Assembly: GCF_001421325.1 (NCBI RefSeq)
Contig: NZ_LMJY01000018.1
Span: 186,001-250,000, forward strand
Length of the DNA stretch: 64,000 nucleotides
Direction of reading: 5' to 3'
Origin: Novosphingobium sp. Leaf2
Lineage (GTDB): Bacteria > Pseudomonadota > Alphaproteobacteria > Sphingomonadales > Sphingomonadaceae
The translations under genes and the position numbers were made by a program. A model generated the notes under the pieces. That model was given only the letters and a program-made list of their open reading frames with translations, did not search any database and was not told where the DNA came from. Positions 47,242 to 55,659 of the stretch are shown here, in pieces; within the stretch, counting starts at the first letter, position 1, and every line of letters starts with the position of its first letter.

Positions 47242-48350
47242 ACCGCTCGATCGTCCCCGAAGCGATCTCGCGCCAGCCTTGGCAGATGCTGATTCCGCTG
47301 TGCGGTCTCGTGTCGCTGGGCGCCGCCGTTCTGTATTCGGCCGCCGGGGGCAGCCTGCAGCCCTATGCGCTGACCCACGCGCTGCGGTTCTGCATCTTTC
47401 TGGTCATGGCGATCTTCATATCACGCCTGAGCCGCAACGTCTTTCGCACCATCGCCTACCCGGTCTATGGCGCGATCCTCGGGCTGCTGGTTCTCGTCGA
47501 ACTGATCGGCGCTGTTGGCGGAGGCAGTCAGCGATGGCTCAACCTGGGCTTCATGTCGCTGCAGCCCTCCGAACTGATGAAGCCGGCCATCGTGCTGGTG
47601 CTTGCCCGCTTCTACGAAACGCTACCCCACGCGATGACCGCAAGCTGGCGCGGGCTTGTGCCCGCCGGCGTGCTGATCGCGCTGCCGGCGATATTCGTGC
47701 TGATCCAGCCAGACCTGGGCACGGCCACTGCCGTATGCTTTGGCGGCGTGGTGATCATGTTCCTGGCCGGCTTGCCGCTGTGGTGGTTCCTGAGCGCGGG
47801 CGGGGCGCTGATGGTCATCGCCCCGATCGCCTTCTTCACCTTGCTGCATGACTATCAGCGCAACCGGGTACTGGTGTTCATGGACCCGGAGGGCGATCCG
47901 CTCGGCACCGGCTATCACATCACCCAATCGAAGATCGCCATCGGATCGGGCGGCATATTCGGCAAGGGCTTTGGCAACGGCACGCAAAGCCATCTGCAAT
48001 ACCTGCCCGAAGCCCACACGGACTTCGTGTTCGCCACCATGGCGGAGGAATGGGGCCTGCTCGGCGGCCTGTTCGTGCTGACCGTGTTTGCGATCGTCAT
48101 CGGCTGGGGCATGCGGGTGGCCCGCCGGGCACCGGACCGGTTCTCAAGCCTGCTGGCCGCCGGCATGACCGCCACGATGTTTTTCTATGTGATGATCAAT
48201 CTGATGATGGTGATGGGTCTGGCACCGGTCGTCGGCATCCCGCTGCCGTTCATGAGCCACGGGGGAACCTCGATGCTGACCAACATGATCTGCCTGGGCA
48301 CCATCATGGCGGTAAACCGGTGGAACCGTGGTGGCGGTTCGTTGTCCTGA
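47238..48350 (+). CDS. rodA: Peptidoglycan glycosyltransferase RodA (SEDS family)
   Basis: A SEDS polymerase that builds glycan strands with PBP2. The 370-residue polytopic protein has about ten hydrophobic segments and SEDS blocks such as GSQRWLNLGFMSLQPSELMKPAIVL, LIQPDLGTATAVCF, LPEAHTDFVFATMAEEWGL and GIPLPFMSHGGTSML. It is the last protein-coding gene of the mre/mrd operon, coupled to mrdA by ATGA. Two tRNA genes follow after 113 bases. Confidence 0.96.
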   Translation: MNRSIVPEAISRQPWQMLIPLCGLVSLGAAVLYSAAGGSLQPYALTHALRFCIFLVMAIFISRLSRNVFRTIAYPVYGAILGLLVLVELIGAVGGGSQRWLNLGFMSLQPSELMKPAIVLVLARFYETLPHAMTASWRGLVPAGVLIALPAIFVLIQPDLGTATAVCFGGVVIMFLAGLPLWWFLSAGGALMVIAPIAFFTLLHDYQRNRVLVFMDPEGDPLGTGYHITQSKIAIGSGGIFGKGFGNGTQSHLQYLPEAHTDFVFATMAEEWGLLGGLFVLTVFAIVIGWGMRVARRAPDRFSSLLAAGMTATMFFYVMINLMMVMGLAPVVGIPLPFMSHGGTSMLTNMICLGTIMAVNRWNRGGGSLS

Positions 48351-48463
48351 ACGGGCGCTGGAATTTTTGGAAATTGCCCCCTTCCCATCTGACAGCCAGT
48401 CTTTATAGGAGCCTCTCCGCCGCCGAATCGGCGGGCCGCAAGGCCCTCGGGGACAGGTAGCGT

Positions 48464-48539
<76 letters not shown>

Positions 48540-48564
48540 TCCTTCCCTCCCCGATGCATCGTGG

Positions 48565-48640
<76 letters not shown>

Positions 48641-48741
48641 CCCATCTCCGGCGTTGAAAACTCTCGCATTGGCGATCATCCACCAGGCCCGTAAGAGGCA
48701 GTCAGCATTCTGCTTAGCTGGTGTTTCGGGCATGGGGATTA

Positions 48742-50835
48742 ATGGCGGTATCCTGCAATCTTGACGCAATTGGCGCAGTTCGGCCTAGCGAAAAGCGAAA
48801 CGGCTTTTTCCGTTTCGTCGCAGCAAGCACCGCAGTGTGGATGCCTGCCATGGTGGCTCTTGCCCCTGCCTCGGCTCATGCGAGTGACGATGGACCATCC
48901 GATGCCTCGCCCATCATCGTTACCGGCCACGGCCTCGACGACGGCCCTGCGATACCGGCCTACGATGTGCAGACAATAGGCCGTGACGCCCTGGTGACCA
49001 CCGCGTCGGGGCGGATTGAGGACGTGCTCTCATCCGTTGCCGGATTTCAGCAGTTCCGGCGATCGGATAGCCGCGCGTCGAACCCGTCGAACCAAGGCGT
49101 TACCTTGCGCGCGCTGGGCGGGAACGCATCAAGCCGCGCGCAAGTCCTGCTGGACGGGGTGCCCGTGGCCAACCCGTTCTTCGGGTACATTCCTTTAAGC
49201 GCCCTGGCGCCAGACCGTCTTGTCTCGGTTCGGGTAACACGCGGCGGCGGCATGGGCGCGTTCGGCACCGGCGCGGTGTCGGGCACCATCGGGATGCAAA
49301 GCGCCGGGCCGGACACAATCGGCCTGCTTCAGGGCGAAGCATTGATCGACAATCGCGGCGAAACGCAGACGTCCGTCACTGCCGCGCCGCGCCTGGGCGA
49401 AGGGTTCGTGGTCGCCAGCGTGCAATGGGATCGCGGCGAAGGATTTCAGACCACCCCCGCGGACCAGCGGGTGCCGGCAACATCGCGGGCCGCTTATGAA
49501 AGCTGGTCGGCATCCCTGCGCGCTGTGGCACCGCTGACCGACACGGCGGAAGTACAGGCCTCCACGCTCGTTTACGACGATCAGCGTACCTTGCGTTTCA
49601 AGGGGGCCGATTCGACATCGAGCGGTGAGCAGGGATCCTTGCGCTTCGTAGGGCACGGCGATTGGCAGTTCGACGTACTGGGGTATGTTCAGGCACAGGA
49701 CTTTTCCAACGTCGTTGTCAGTGCGACCAGCTTCAAGAAGACGCTCGACCAGAAAAAGACGCCAACCCTGGCGATCGGCGGCAAGGCGGAAGTGCGCCCT
49801 CCCATTGGAAAGGCGCACGTCCTGCGCCTGGGAACGGACATGCGCCTCTCCAGCGGCAACCTGGTCGAAGTGCCATACAATGCCGCCGGACGGGCTACGG
49901 CGTTTCGTCGCGCCGGCGGCAAACAATCGGATTTGGGGTTTTACGTTGAGGATGACTGGACGCTGGGAAAGCTTGTGCTGACGGGCGGCGTCCGGGCAGA
50001 CCGGTGGACCATCCGTGACGGCTTCTACCGCGAGTTGAACGCTGCCGGCACGGTTAACCAGAGCGTGCTCTATGCCGACCGTGATGGTTGGGAAGCCAAT
50101 GCACGCGGCGGCGCGCGGTGGCAGACAACGCAGACGTTGTCGGTGCGCGCGGCTGCGTACACCGGGCTTCGGCTGCCTACGCTTAACGAGTTGTACCGGC
50201 CGTTCGTGGTGTTTCCGATCACCACGCGCGCCAATGCCAGCCTCAAACCCGAACGTCTGCGCGGCTATGAGGCAGGGCTGGATTTTACGCCTCGACCGGG
50301 CTTGTCGCTGTCCCTGACGGCGTTCGACAACCTCCTGAAAGACGCCGTCGCCAACGTTACGCTATCCCCCACCTTGCGCGAGCGCCAGAACGTGAAGGCC
50401 ATCCGCGCGCGGGGTATCGAGGCAAGCGCCGGGGTGAAGGCCGGACGGCTGGACCTTGAAGCGTCGCTTTCCTGGACCGACGCGCAGGTGGAGGCTGATG
50501 GTTTGCAAGCGCAGCTCAATGGGTTGCGTCCGGCCCAGACCCCGCGCCATGCTGCAAGTGGCACCATAGCATGGACGCCGCGCGTTTCCTGGCGGCTTTC
50601 CGCAACGCTGCGCCACACCGGTGCCCAGTTCGAGGATGACCTGGAGACCAGCATTCTGCCCGCCGTCACCACGCTTGACCTGTTCGCGCAAATCCCTGTC
50701 ATCACCGGGGCAACCTTGGTGCTGCGCGCTGAGAATGTGACGGATGCCACGATCGTGACGCGCAACCAGGCGGGCTCCATCGACCTTGGGCAACCGCGCA
50801 CCGTGTGGGCGGGCGTCAAAGTCGATTTGCGATAA
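48742..50835 (+). CDS. TonB-dependent outer-membrane receptor, substrate unknown
   Basis: A TonB-dependent receptor of about 697 residues, with a signal segment ending near SAHAS, a TonB-box-like PIIVTG, a plug domain (LSSVAGFQQFRR, LRALGGNASSRAQVLLDGVPV, VSVRVTRGGG) and a barrel with SLKPERLRGYEAGLDFTP. The final strand ends in VDLR rather than an aromatic residue. ATG 48742 is chosen, with GGGGA upstream; GTG 48721 is open but lacks a ribosome site. No transporter or biosynthetic gene beside it names a ligand, and no cobalamin riboswitch is visible in the leader. Confidence 0.88.
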   Translation: MAVSCNLDAIGAVRPSEKRNGFFRFVAASTAVWMPAMVALAPASAHASDDGPSDASPIIVTGHGLDDGPAIPAYDVQTIGRDALVTTASGRIEDVLSSVAGFQQFRRSDSRASNPSNQGVTLRALGGNASSRAQVLLDGVPVANPFFGYIPLSALAPDRLVSVRVTRGGGMGAFGTGAVSGTIGMQSAGPDTIGLLQGEALIDNRGETQTSVTAAPRLGEGFVVASVQWDRGEGFQTTPADQRVPATSRAAYESWSASLRAVAPLTDTAEVQASTLVYDDQRTLRFKGADSTSSGEQGSLRFVGHGDWQFDVLGYVQAQDFSNVVVSATSFKKTLDQKKTPTLAIGGKAEVRPPIGKAHVLRLGTDMRLSSGNLVEVPYNAAGRATAFRRAGGKQSDLGFYVEDDWTLGKLVLTGGVRADRWTIRDGFYRELNAAGTVNQSVLYADRDGWEANARGGARWQTTQTLSVRAAAYTGLRLPTLNELYRPFVVFPITTRANASLKPERLRGYEAGLDFTPRPGLSLSLTAFDNLLKDAVANVTLSPTLRERQNVKAIRARGIEASAGVKAGRLDLEASLSWTDAQVEADGLQAQLNGLRPAQTPRHAASGTIAWTPRVSWRLSATLRHTGAQFEDDLETSILPAVTTLDLFAQIPVITGATLVLRAENVTDATIVTRNQAGSIDLGQPRTVWAGVKVDLR

Positions 50836-50850
50836 CCTGCGCAGATCGTA

Positions 50851-51171
50851 TCACGCGGCGGTGATCTCAATTCCGTAAGCCTTCGCAAGCTGTGCGATGA
50901 CGTGATCGGCCAGTGGCACGGTGAACTGCAGACCCGTCGCCGTATCTCCGATCCAGCGGACCTGCGCCTCGATCGGCTTCATGTTGGCGATGCTTAGCCG
51001 AACGATCTGGCCAGGTACGAACGGCTCGGCGCAACCCACGATGCTGCAGCCCAGATGCGAAACGTCGCCCAGTTCCACCGGGAATACATGCCAGCTCGAC
51101 TTGCGGCAGCGGGCATGGAGCAGAACGGCTATCCGCTGGCTCGCCCGGCTCCCGGTTTCATCCGACTTCAT
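50851..51171 (-). CDS. PilZ domain c-di-GMP receptor
   Basis: A 106-residue single PilZ domain. RASQR (RxxxR) and DVSHLG (DxSxxG), the two halves of the cyclic-di-GMP site, are both intact, followed by VRLSIANMKPIEAQVRWIG. ATG 51171 gives MKSDETGSRAS; the longer frame to 51342 has no family match. It converges with the TonB-dependent receptor gene. Its effector partner is unknown; the window holds another stand-alone PilZ protein at 24312-24656. Confidence 0.84.
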   Translation of the reverse strand: MKSDETGSRASQRIAVLLHARCRKSSWHVFPVELGDVSHLGCSIVGCAEPFVPGQIVRLSIANMKPIEAQVRWIGDTATGLQFTVPLADHVIAQLAKAYGIEITAA

Positions 51172-51232
51172 TGTGATTCCTTGATACGGCACTTGCCGGA
51201 AGGGCATAACAACCAAGCGTAAACCACGAGTT

Positions 51233-51412
51233 TCAGCGCGTGGGCGTTTCCTCGTCCGGTGGCGCGGTGCTGGCCGCCACCTGCGCGTCGATGGTCCTGG
51301 CGCGCGTAACCACATCATGCGTGGCTGCATCGTATCGCTCATCGAAGCTGGGCTGGCGCTTGCACCCGCCCGTCAGAAGCAGGATCGCCAGCACCGGCAA
51401 CACAGCGCGCAT
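51233..51412 (-). CDS. Small putative lipoprotein coupled to tamB
   Basis: A 59-residue lipoprotein: a short signal (MRAVLPVLAILLL) with lipobox LTGGC, then a charged mature part ending in PPDEETPTR. It overlaps the tamB stop by one base (TGATG), so it is probably translated from the tamAB message. It is too small to assign. A minor outer-membrane accessory to TamAB is possible but unproven. Confidence 0.6.
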   Translation of the reverse strand: MRAVLPVLAILLLTGGCKRQPSFDERYDAATHDVVTRARTIDAQVAASTAPPDEETPTR

Positions 51413-54400
51413 CAGTAGTCCTTCTTTATGCGCACGTTCAGGCTGTTGACGCCCGAACCACCCGCCTGGCTCAGCACCGACAGCCACTTCGTCACGCTCA
51501 CTTCAAGCTGGGTGGCGGTAAAGCCGCGCGCGTCAGTGATCAGCTCGACGTAGATGTCGTCGGTCAGATACTGGCCAGCGGCTACAGCGGTGCCGCGCCC
51601 GGTCGTCTGGTCCGGACCCAGAATACGCAGGCGGTCGATGCCAGTTGCCGAACGCAATTTGCCCAGCGGATTTAGGCCGCCACCCGTGCCCCGCAGCGAG
51701 TTCAGCGAAGATGCCAGCTGCACCGCCTGGATGGCGGAGAGGTTGGCGATCGAACTGCCGAACAGAATGCGCGAGAGCACCTCGTCGTTAGGCAGGCTCG
51801 GGTCTGACGAAAACGTGATCTGCGGATTGGTGGCGTGACCGGTGACTGCGACCTTCACGGTCACGTCGTCGATGTCGTCGGTGGCGGTGATATCGATCGT
51901 TGGGTCCAGCGTCGGGCCACCAGTGAACGAGGCTTTACCGTCGCTGAGCTGGAAGGACCGGCCGGCAAAACCCAGCGTGCCGCGAATGAGCGTCACGTCG
52001 CCTGAGACGACAGGCGCTGCGCTGGTTCCGGTCACGTCAAACTTGGCGCTCCACTCCGACTCCAGCCCCATGCCAGACACGTAGAGCTTTTCAGGCGCGC
52101 GCAGATGAAGGTCGAGGCGCAGCAGCGCAAAAGCGCTTGGTGTGGGCGGCGCAGGCTCGTCCCCGGTGATCCTCGCGGGGCCGCGCGGCGGCTTGAAGCG
52201 GACGCCGGTGAGCCGGGGCACTTGCGCCGCGCCTTCACGCACGACCTGATAGCGCGTTTCGGGCAGCCGGATATCGCCAGAGAGCAACGCGGGTTGCCCG
52301 GCTGCCTTGGTCAGGCGCACGGTGCCGGTGGCGGTAGCGGAAAGCGCGTCGCTGCGGGCAAGGCGCGCCTTGTCCAGCTTTACGGTCAGGTCCATCGGAT
52401 ACCCTGCGTCAGCCGCAAAGCTGACACGGCCCGATGCGCTGACAGTGCCGTCGCCTGCCTTGGCAGTGAGCGAACTCAGTTCAAGCGAATTGCCGGTGAA
52501 CTTGCCCGCGAAAGCCATGCTGCTCAGCCGTGTTCCATAGGCCTGGTTTTCATAGACGATATCGCGGCCCTGAACGACGCCGTTGATACACGGATCGGAT
52601 ACGCGGCATGAAAAGTCTGCTGCAACGCCGATCGGGCCTGAGAAAGTCTGGCCGGCCAGTCCCGCGAACGAGAACAGCGTATCGGCTGGCCCATTGTAGC
52701 GGATGCCGCCACCCAACGGCGCGTTCATCAGACGGGCAGTCCAGGTGCCGGTCCCGGCGGGCAGCGGCCGCAGCGTTGCCACCAGACGCCCGATCACCGC
52801 GCCGCCGCGACGGAAGACCGCACGTGTATCCGCACCATTGGCCTGCAATTTGCCCGCGAAGTTGATGTCCACCGGCTGGCTGACCGTCGACGAGCTCGTC
52901 CGCGTGAAATTATTCAGGCTGAGACGGGCATCCGCCTGCGGGAACGCCCCGCTGCCGGCCTGCTCGAAATCGAAACTGCCGCTGGCCTTGCCGCCGATGC
53001 CATAGCCGGGCGCAAACGCGTTCAGGATTGCCAGATCGACGCCTTCCATCCGGCTTTGCAGCTTGATCCCGGCACCATAACTGCCCGCGAGTTTCAGAGT
53101 GCCGCCGCCGAACGTGATCTCGGTGGGCAGCAATTCGTACGTTCCATTGCGCGGTACAATCCGCGCGGGCGTCGCGGTCTTGAGGTCGAGGCCACGTACT
53201 TTCCCGTCCAGCGCCACGCGCCACACATCCGGCTGCAGGTCGGCGTTGACGCCCAGACGGAAAGGAACGCCGCTGACGCCTTCGATCAGGCCCTTCGCCT
53301 TGCCGCGCCCGTCGCGATAATCGACCAGCACGCGCGCTGCCGCCAAGTCGAGCGCCCCTATGCTGGTGCCGGCGATCTGCACATCGGCCACGATGGTCGG
53401 CTTGTCATACAGCACTGCGCGCCCGTCGATGATGGCAGAGCCGATCGACAGTTTGGCTGGGCCGGCAAACGTGGCGTCCTTGGCGCGCAGATTGAAGTCT
53501 GCCGCCTGATACTTGCCTTGCGCATCCAGTCGTACCAGACCGCCGATCCCGTTGCCTTTGGCGGTCAACTGCCCGGAGAACGGACCGGATGGGGTTTGAA
53601 CGATGCGACCGGCGAAATCCACGCCGGACAAGTTGGCGTTGTTGATCTGGATCAAGGTGGCCTTGCCGAGCCCAAGCGTAACATCGGCGGTTAGCGGGCC
53701 ATAGTCCGTATCCGCCTTGGCGTTAAGGCGGTAGCCGCCCGGCGCGCCGGTGATGCGCGCATCAAGGTTGGCGATGCCAATCCCGAGGCCGGGCCGTTCG
53801 GCGGTGACATGCGCGTCGGGATTGGCGATCGTGCCGGTCACCCGCACGCCCAGGTTGCCATATTGGCTTGACGTGCCATTGGCTGCCAACGTTATGCGGC
53901 CATCGGGTGACCAACTGCCCTGCCCGCTGGTGATGCGCATCAGCGGTGCGTTCAGCCTGACGCCTGAGAAATGCACGACGCCGTCCGACCCGTATTTCAC
54001 GTTCGAGGATGCGGCAAAGTTTCCGCCCAGATACGTCTGCAGGTTAGGGTTAAGCAGTTTGGTCGATCGAGCGCGGACCGTGCCCTGCAGCGCGAAGCCG
54101 CGTGCCTCGGTCTTCAGGTCCATGTTGGTGCGGATGTCGAAGATGCCGATGCTGTCGAGCCGATAATTGTCGATCCGCCCGTCGATGGCCCCGGTGTACA
54201 GCCCCTTGCTCATGTCCGCGACGAGTATCAGGCCCGCATCGATACGGTCCGAGCGCAGGCGCATATTGTCCGACAGGATGCGCGGGCCCTTGATCGCCAG
54301 GTCGCCGTTCAACGTCACGTTGGCAAGGGTGCCACCGGCAACGCTGTCAAGCCCGGTCACCCGGCTCACGCGAGCCGCCACCGGGATCATGATGTGATCG

Positions 54401-55659
54401 GCATCGACTTTCGCCGCACCTTGTGTGGACAGGTTTTCCAGGCCCATGTCGTTCATCACGATCCGCCGCGCCGCCAGTCGATAGGCGACCGAGGGCGTGG
54501 CAAAGGCGCCATTCAGCGTAAGGTTGGCATTCATGCCCGCCCCGCTCAGGTTTTTCGCCAGTGCCGTGGGCTTGAGCAGCACGAAGGCCAGCTTGAAATC
54601 GGTAAACGTGTTTGCGCTGAGATCCACCACGCCAGCGGGCGTGAGGTTGAAGGCATCGCTGGACACCATCCCTGACACCGTCGCGCGGCGTTTTTCGAAC
54701 GCGGTGACCAGATCCAGATTGGTGACGGGGCCAAGCAGGCTCGCGGTCGGCCCGGTAAACAGGCGCGCGGCCTGCGTCGGACCCTTGATTGTGAACGTGC
54801 CGTTGCGGGCGGTCAGCGCGAGGCGCGCCAGCGATCCACCGCCCAGATCGGCGTTCAGGTTCCCGTTCCAGGCCGCCCAGTCCCCTTTGCCGCCAAGCTT
54901 GAGTTTCACCGGCTGGTTCAGGCCGGCGAGGCCTGCGATCAGACCGCCACGCGGGGCGTCGAGGTCGATCGCCATGTCGAGCCGATTACGTTCCGGAACG
55001 GCATCCAGCAGCGCGGAAAACCGGTCGCCGCCGCCCTTGCCTTCGATGGCAATCGTCCCGCCACTGGCGCTGATCTGCGCCCGGCCATCGGCGATATGGG
55101 CCCGCCCCTTAACGGTCATGATGCGGCGTTGGCCGGCCACGGGCGCTTCAGCGATGAAGCGGTCGATCTTCAGCATGCCGACGTCGATGTCGAGGTTCGG
55201 CAGCAAGGGTTCATTGCTGGGCGGGGTTTCCCGGAACCGGGGTGAGCGGCGCAGGACGACCCGCTGCGCAGTGGCGCTGCGTACATCGACATGGTTCTGC
55301 AGGTAGGCGAACGGATGCCAGTCCACCTGGATCTCGGGCGAATACAGGAATTCGCCTGCCGGGTCGCGAACCGACAAGCCGCGCAGGATCATCTTGCCGT
55401 ATAGCGAACCGTCGATCCGGGCCACGGTGATGCGCATGCCGTTTTCGAATTCGATTCCGGCGATCTGGTCAGCAACGAAACGGCGGCCCGGCCCCGTATT
55501 GATGCCGAGCACCACAGCGAGAACGAACGTCAGCAACCCCAGCAGTACGAAGGCCACTGTCTTGGCGATGCGTATCCGCACCCGGCGCCAACGCGAAGTC
55601 TGCGACGGCTCTGTCACCACCACAGTATCGTTAACCTGAACCCGATCGTCCCCCGTCAT
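51412..55659 (-). CDS. tamB: Translocation and assembly module inner-membrane component TamB
   Basis: A 1415-residue AsmA/TamB-type protein that spans the periplasm and works with TamA; recent family work links such proteins to phospholipid transport to the outer membrane. One N-terminal transmembrane helix (about 33-52, FVLLGLLTFVLAVVLGI) precedes a long beta-rich region with repeating groove-forming segments, and a C-terminal DUF490 domain ends it (ITFSSDPSLPNDEVLSRILFG, IELITDARGF-type). It overlaps tamA by one base (TGATG). Confidence 0.92.
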   Translation of the reverse strand: MTGDDRVQVNDTVVVTEPSQTSRWRRVRIRIAKTVAFVLLGLLTFVLAVVLGINTGPGRRFVADQIAGIEFENGMRITVARIDGSLYGKMILRGLSVRDPAGEFLYSPEIQVDWHPFAYLQNHVDVRSATAQRVVLRRSPRFRETPPSNEPLLPNLDIDVGMLKIDRFIAEAPVAGQRRIMTVKGRAHIADGRAQISASGGTIAIEGKGGGDRFSALLDAVPERNRLDMAIDLDAPRGGLIAGLAGLNQPVKLKLGGKGDWAAWNGNLNADLGGGSLARLALTARNGTFTIKGPTQAARLFTGPTASLLGPVTNLDLVTAFEKRRATVSGMVSSDAFNLTPAGVVDLSANTFTDFKLAFVLLKPTALAKNLSGAGMNANLTLNGAFATPSVAYRLAARRIVMNDMGLENLSTQGAAKVDADHIMIPVAARVSRVTGLDSVAGGTLANVTLNGDLAIKGPRILSDNMRLRSDRIDAGLILVADMSKGLYTGAIDGRIDNYRLDSIGIFDIRTNMDLKTEARGFALQGTVRARSTKLLNPNLQTYLGGNFAASSNVKYGSDGVVHFSGVRLNAPLMRITSGQGSWSPDGRITLAANGTSSQYGNLGVRVTGTIANPDAHVTAERPGLGIGIANLDARITGAPGGYRLNAKADTDYGPLTADVTLGLGKATLIQINNANLSGVDFAGRIVQTPSGPFSGQLTAKGNGIGGLVRLDAQGKYQAADFNLRAKDATFAGPAKLSIGSAIIDGRAVLYDKPTIVADVQIAGTSIGALDLAAARVLVDYRDGRGKAKGLIEGVSGVPFRLGVNADLQPDVWRVALDGKVRGLDLKTATPARIVPRNGTYELLPTEITFGGGTLKLAGSYGAGIKLQSRMEGVDLAILNAFAPGYGIGGKASGSFDFEQAGSGAFPQADARLSLNNFTRTSSSTVSQPVDINFAGKLQANGADTRAVFRRGGAVIGRLVATLRPLPAGTGTWTARLMNAPLGGGIRYNGPADTLFSFAGLAGQTFSGPIGVAADFSCRVSDPCINGVVQGRDIVYENQAYGTRLSSMAFAGKFTGNSLELSSLTAKAGDGTVSASGRVSFAADAGYPMDLTVKLDKARLARSDALSATATGTVRLTKAAGQPALLSGDIRLPETRYQVVREGAAQVPRLTGVRFKPPRGPARITGDEPAPPTPSAFALLRLDLHLRAPEKLYVSGMGLESEWSAKFDVTGTSAAPVVSGDVTLIRGTLGFAGRSFQLSDGKASFTGGPTLDPTIDITATDDIDDVTVKVAVTGHATNPQITFSSDPSLPNDEVLSRILFGSSIANLSAIQAVQLASSLNSLRGTGGGLNPLGKLRSATGIDRLRILGPDQTTGRGTAVAAGQYLTDDIYVELITDARGFTATQLEVSVTKWLSVLSQAGGSGVNSLNVRIKKDY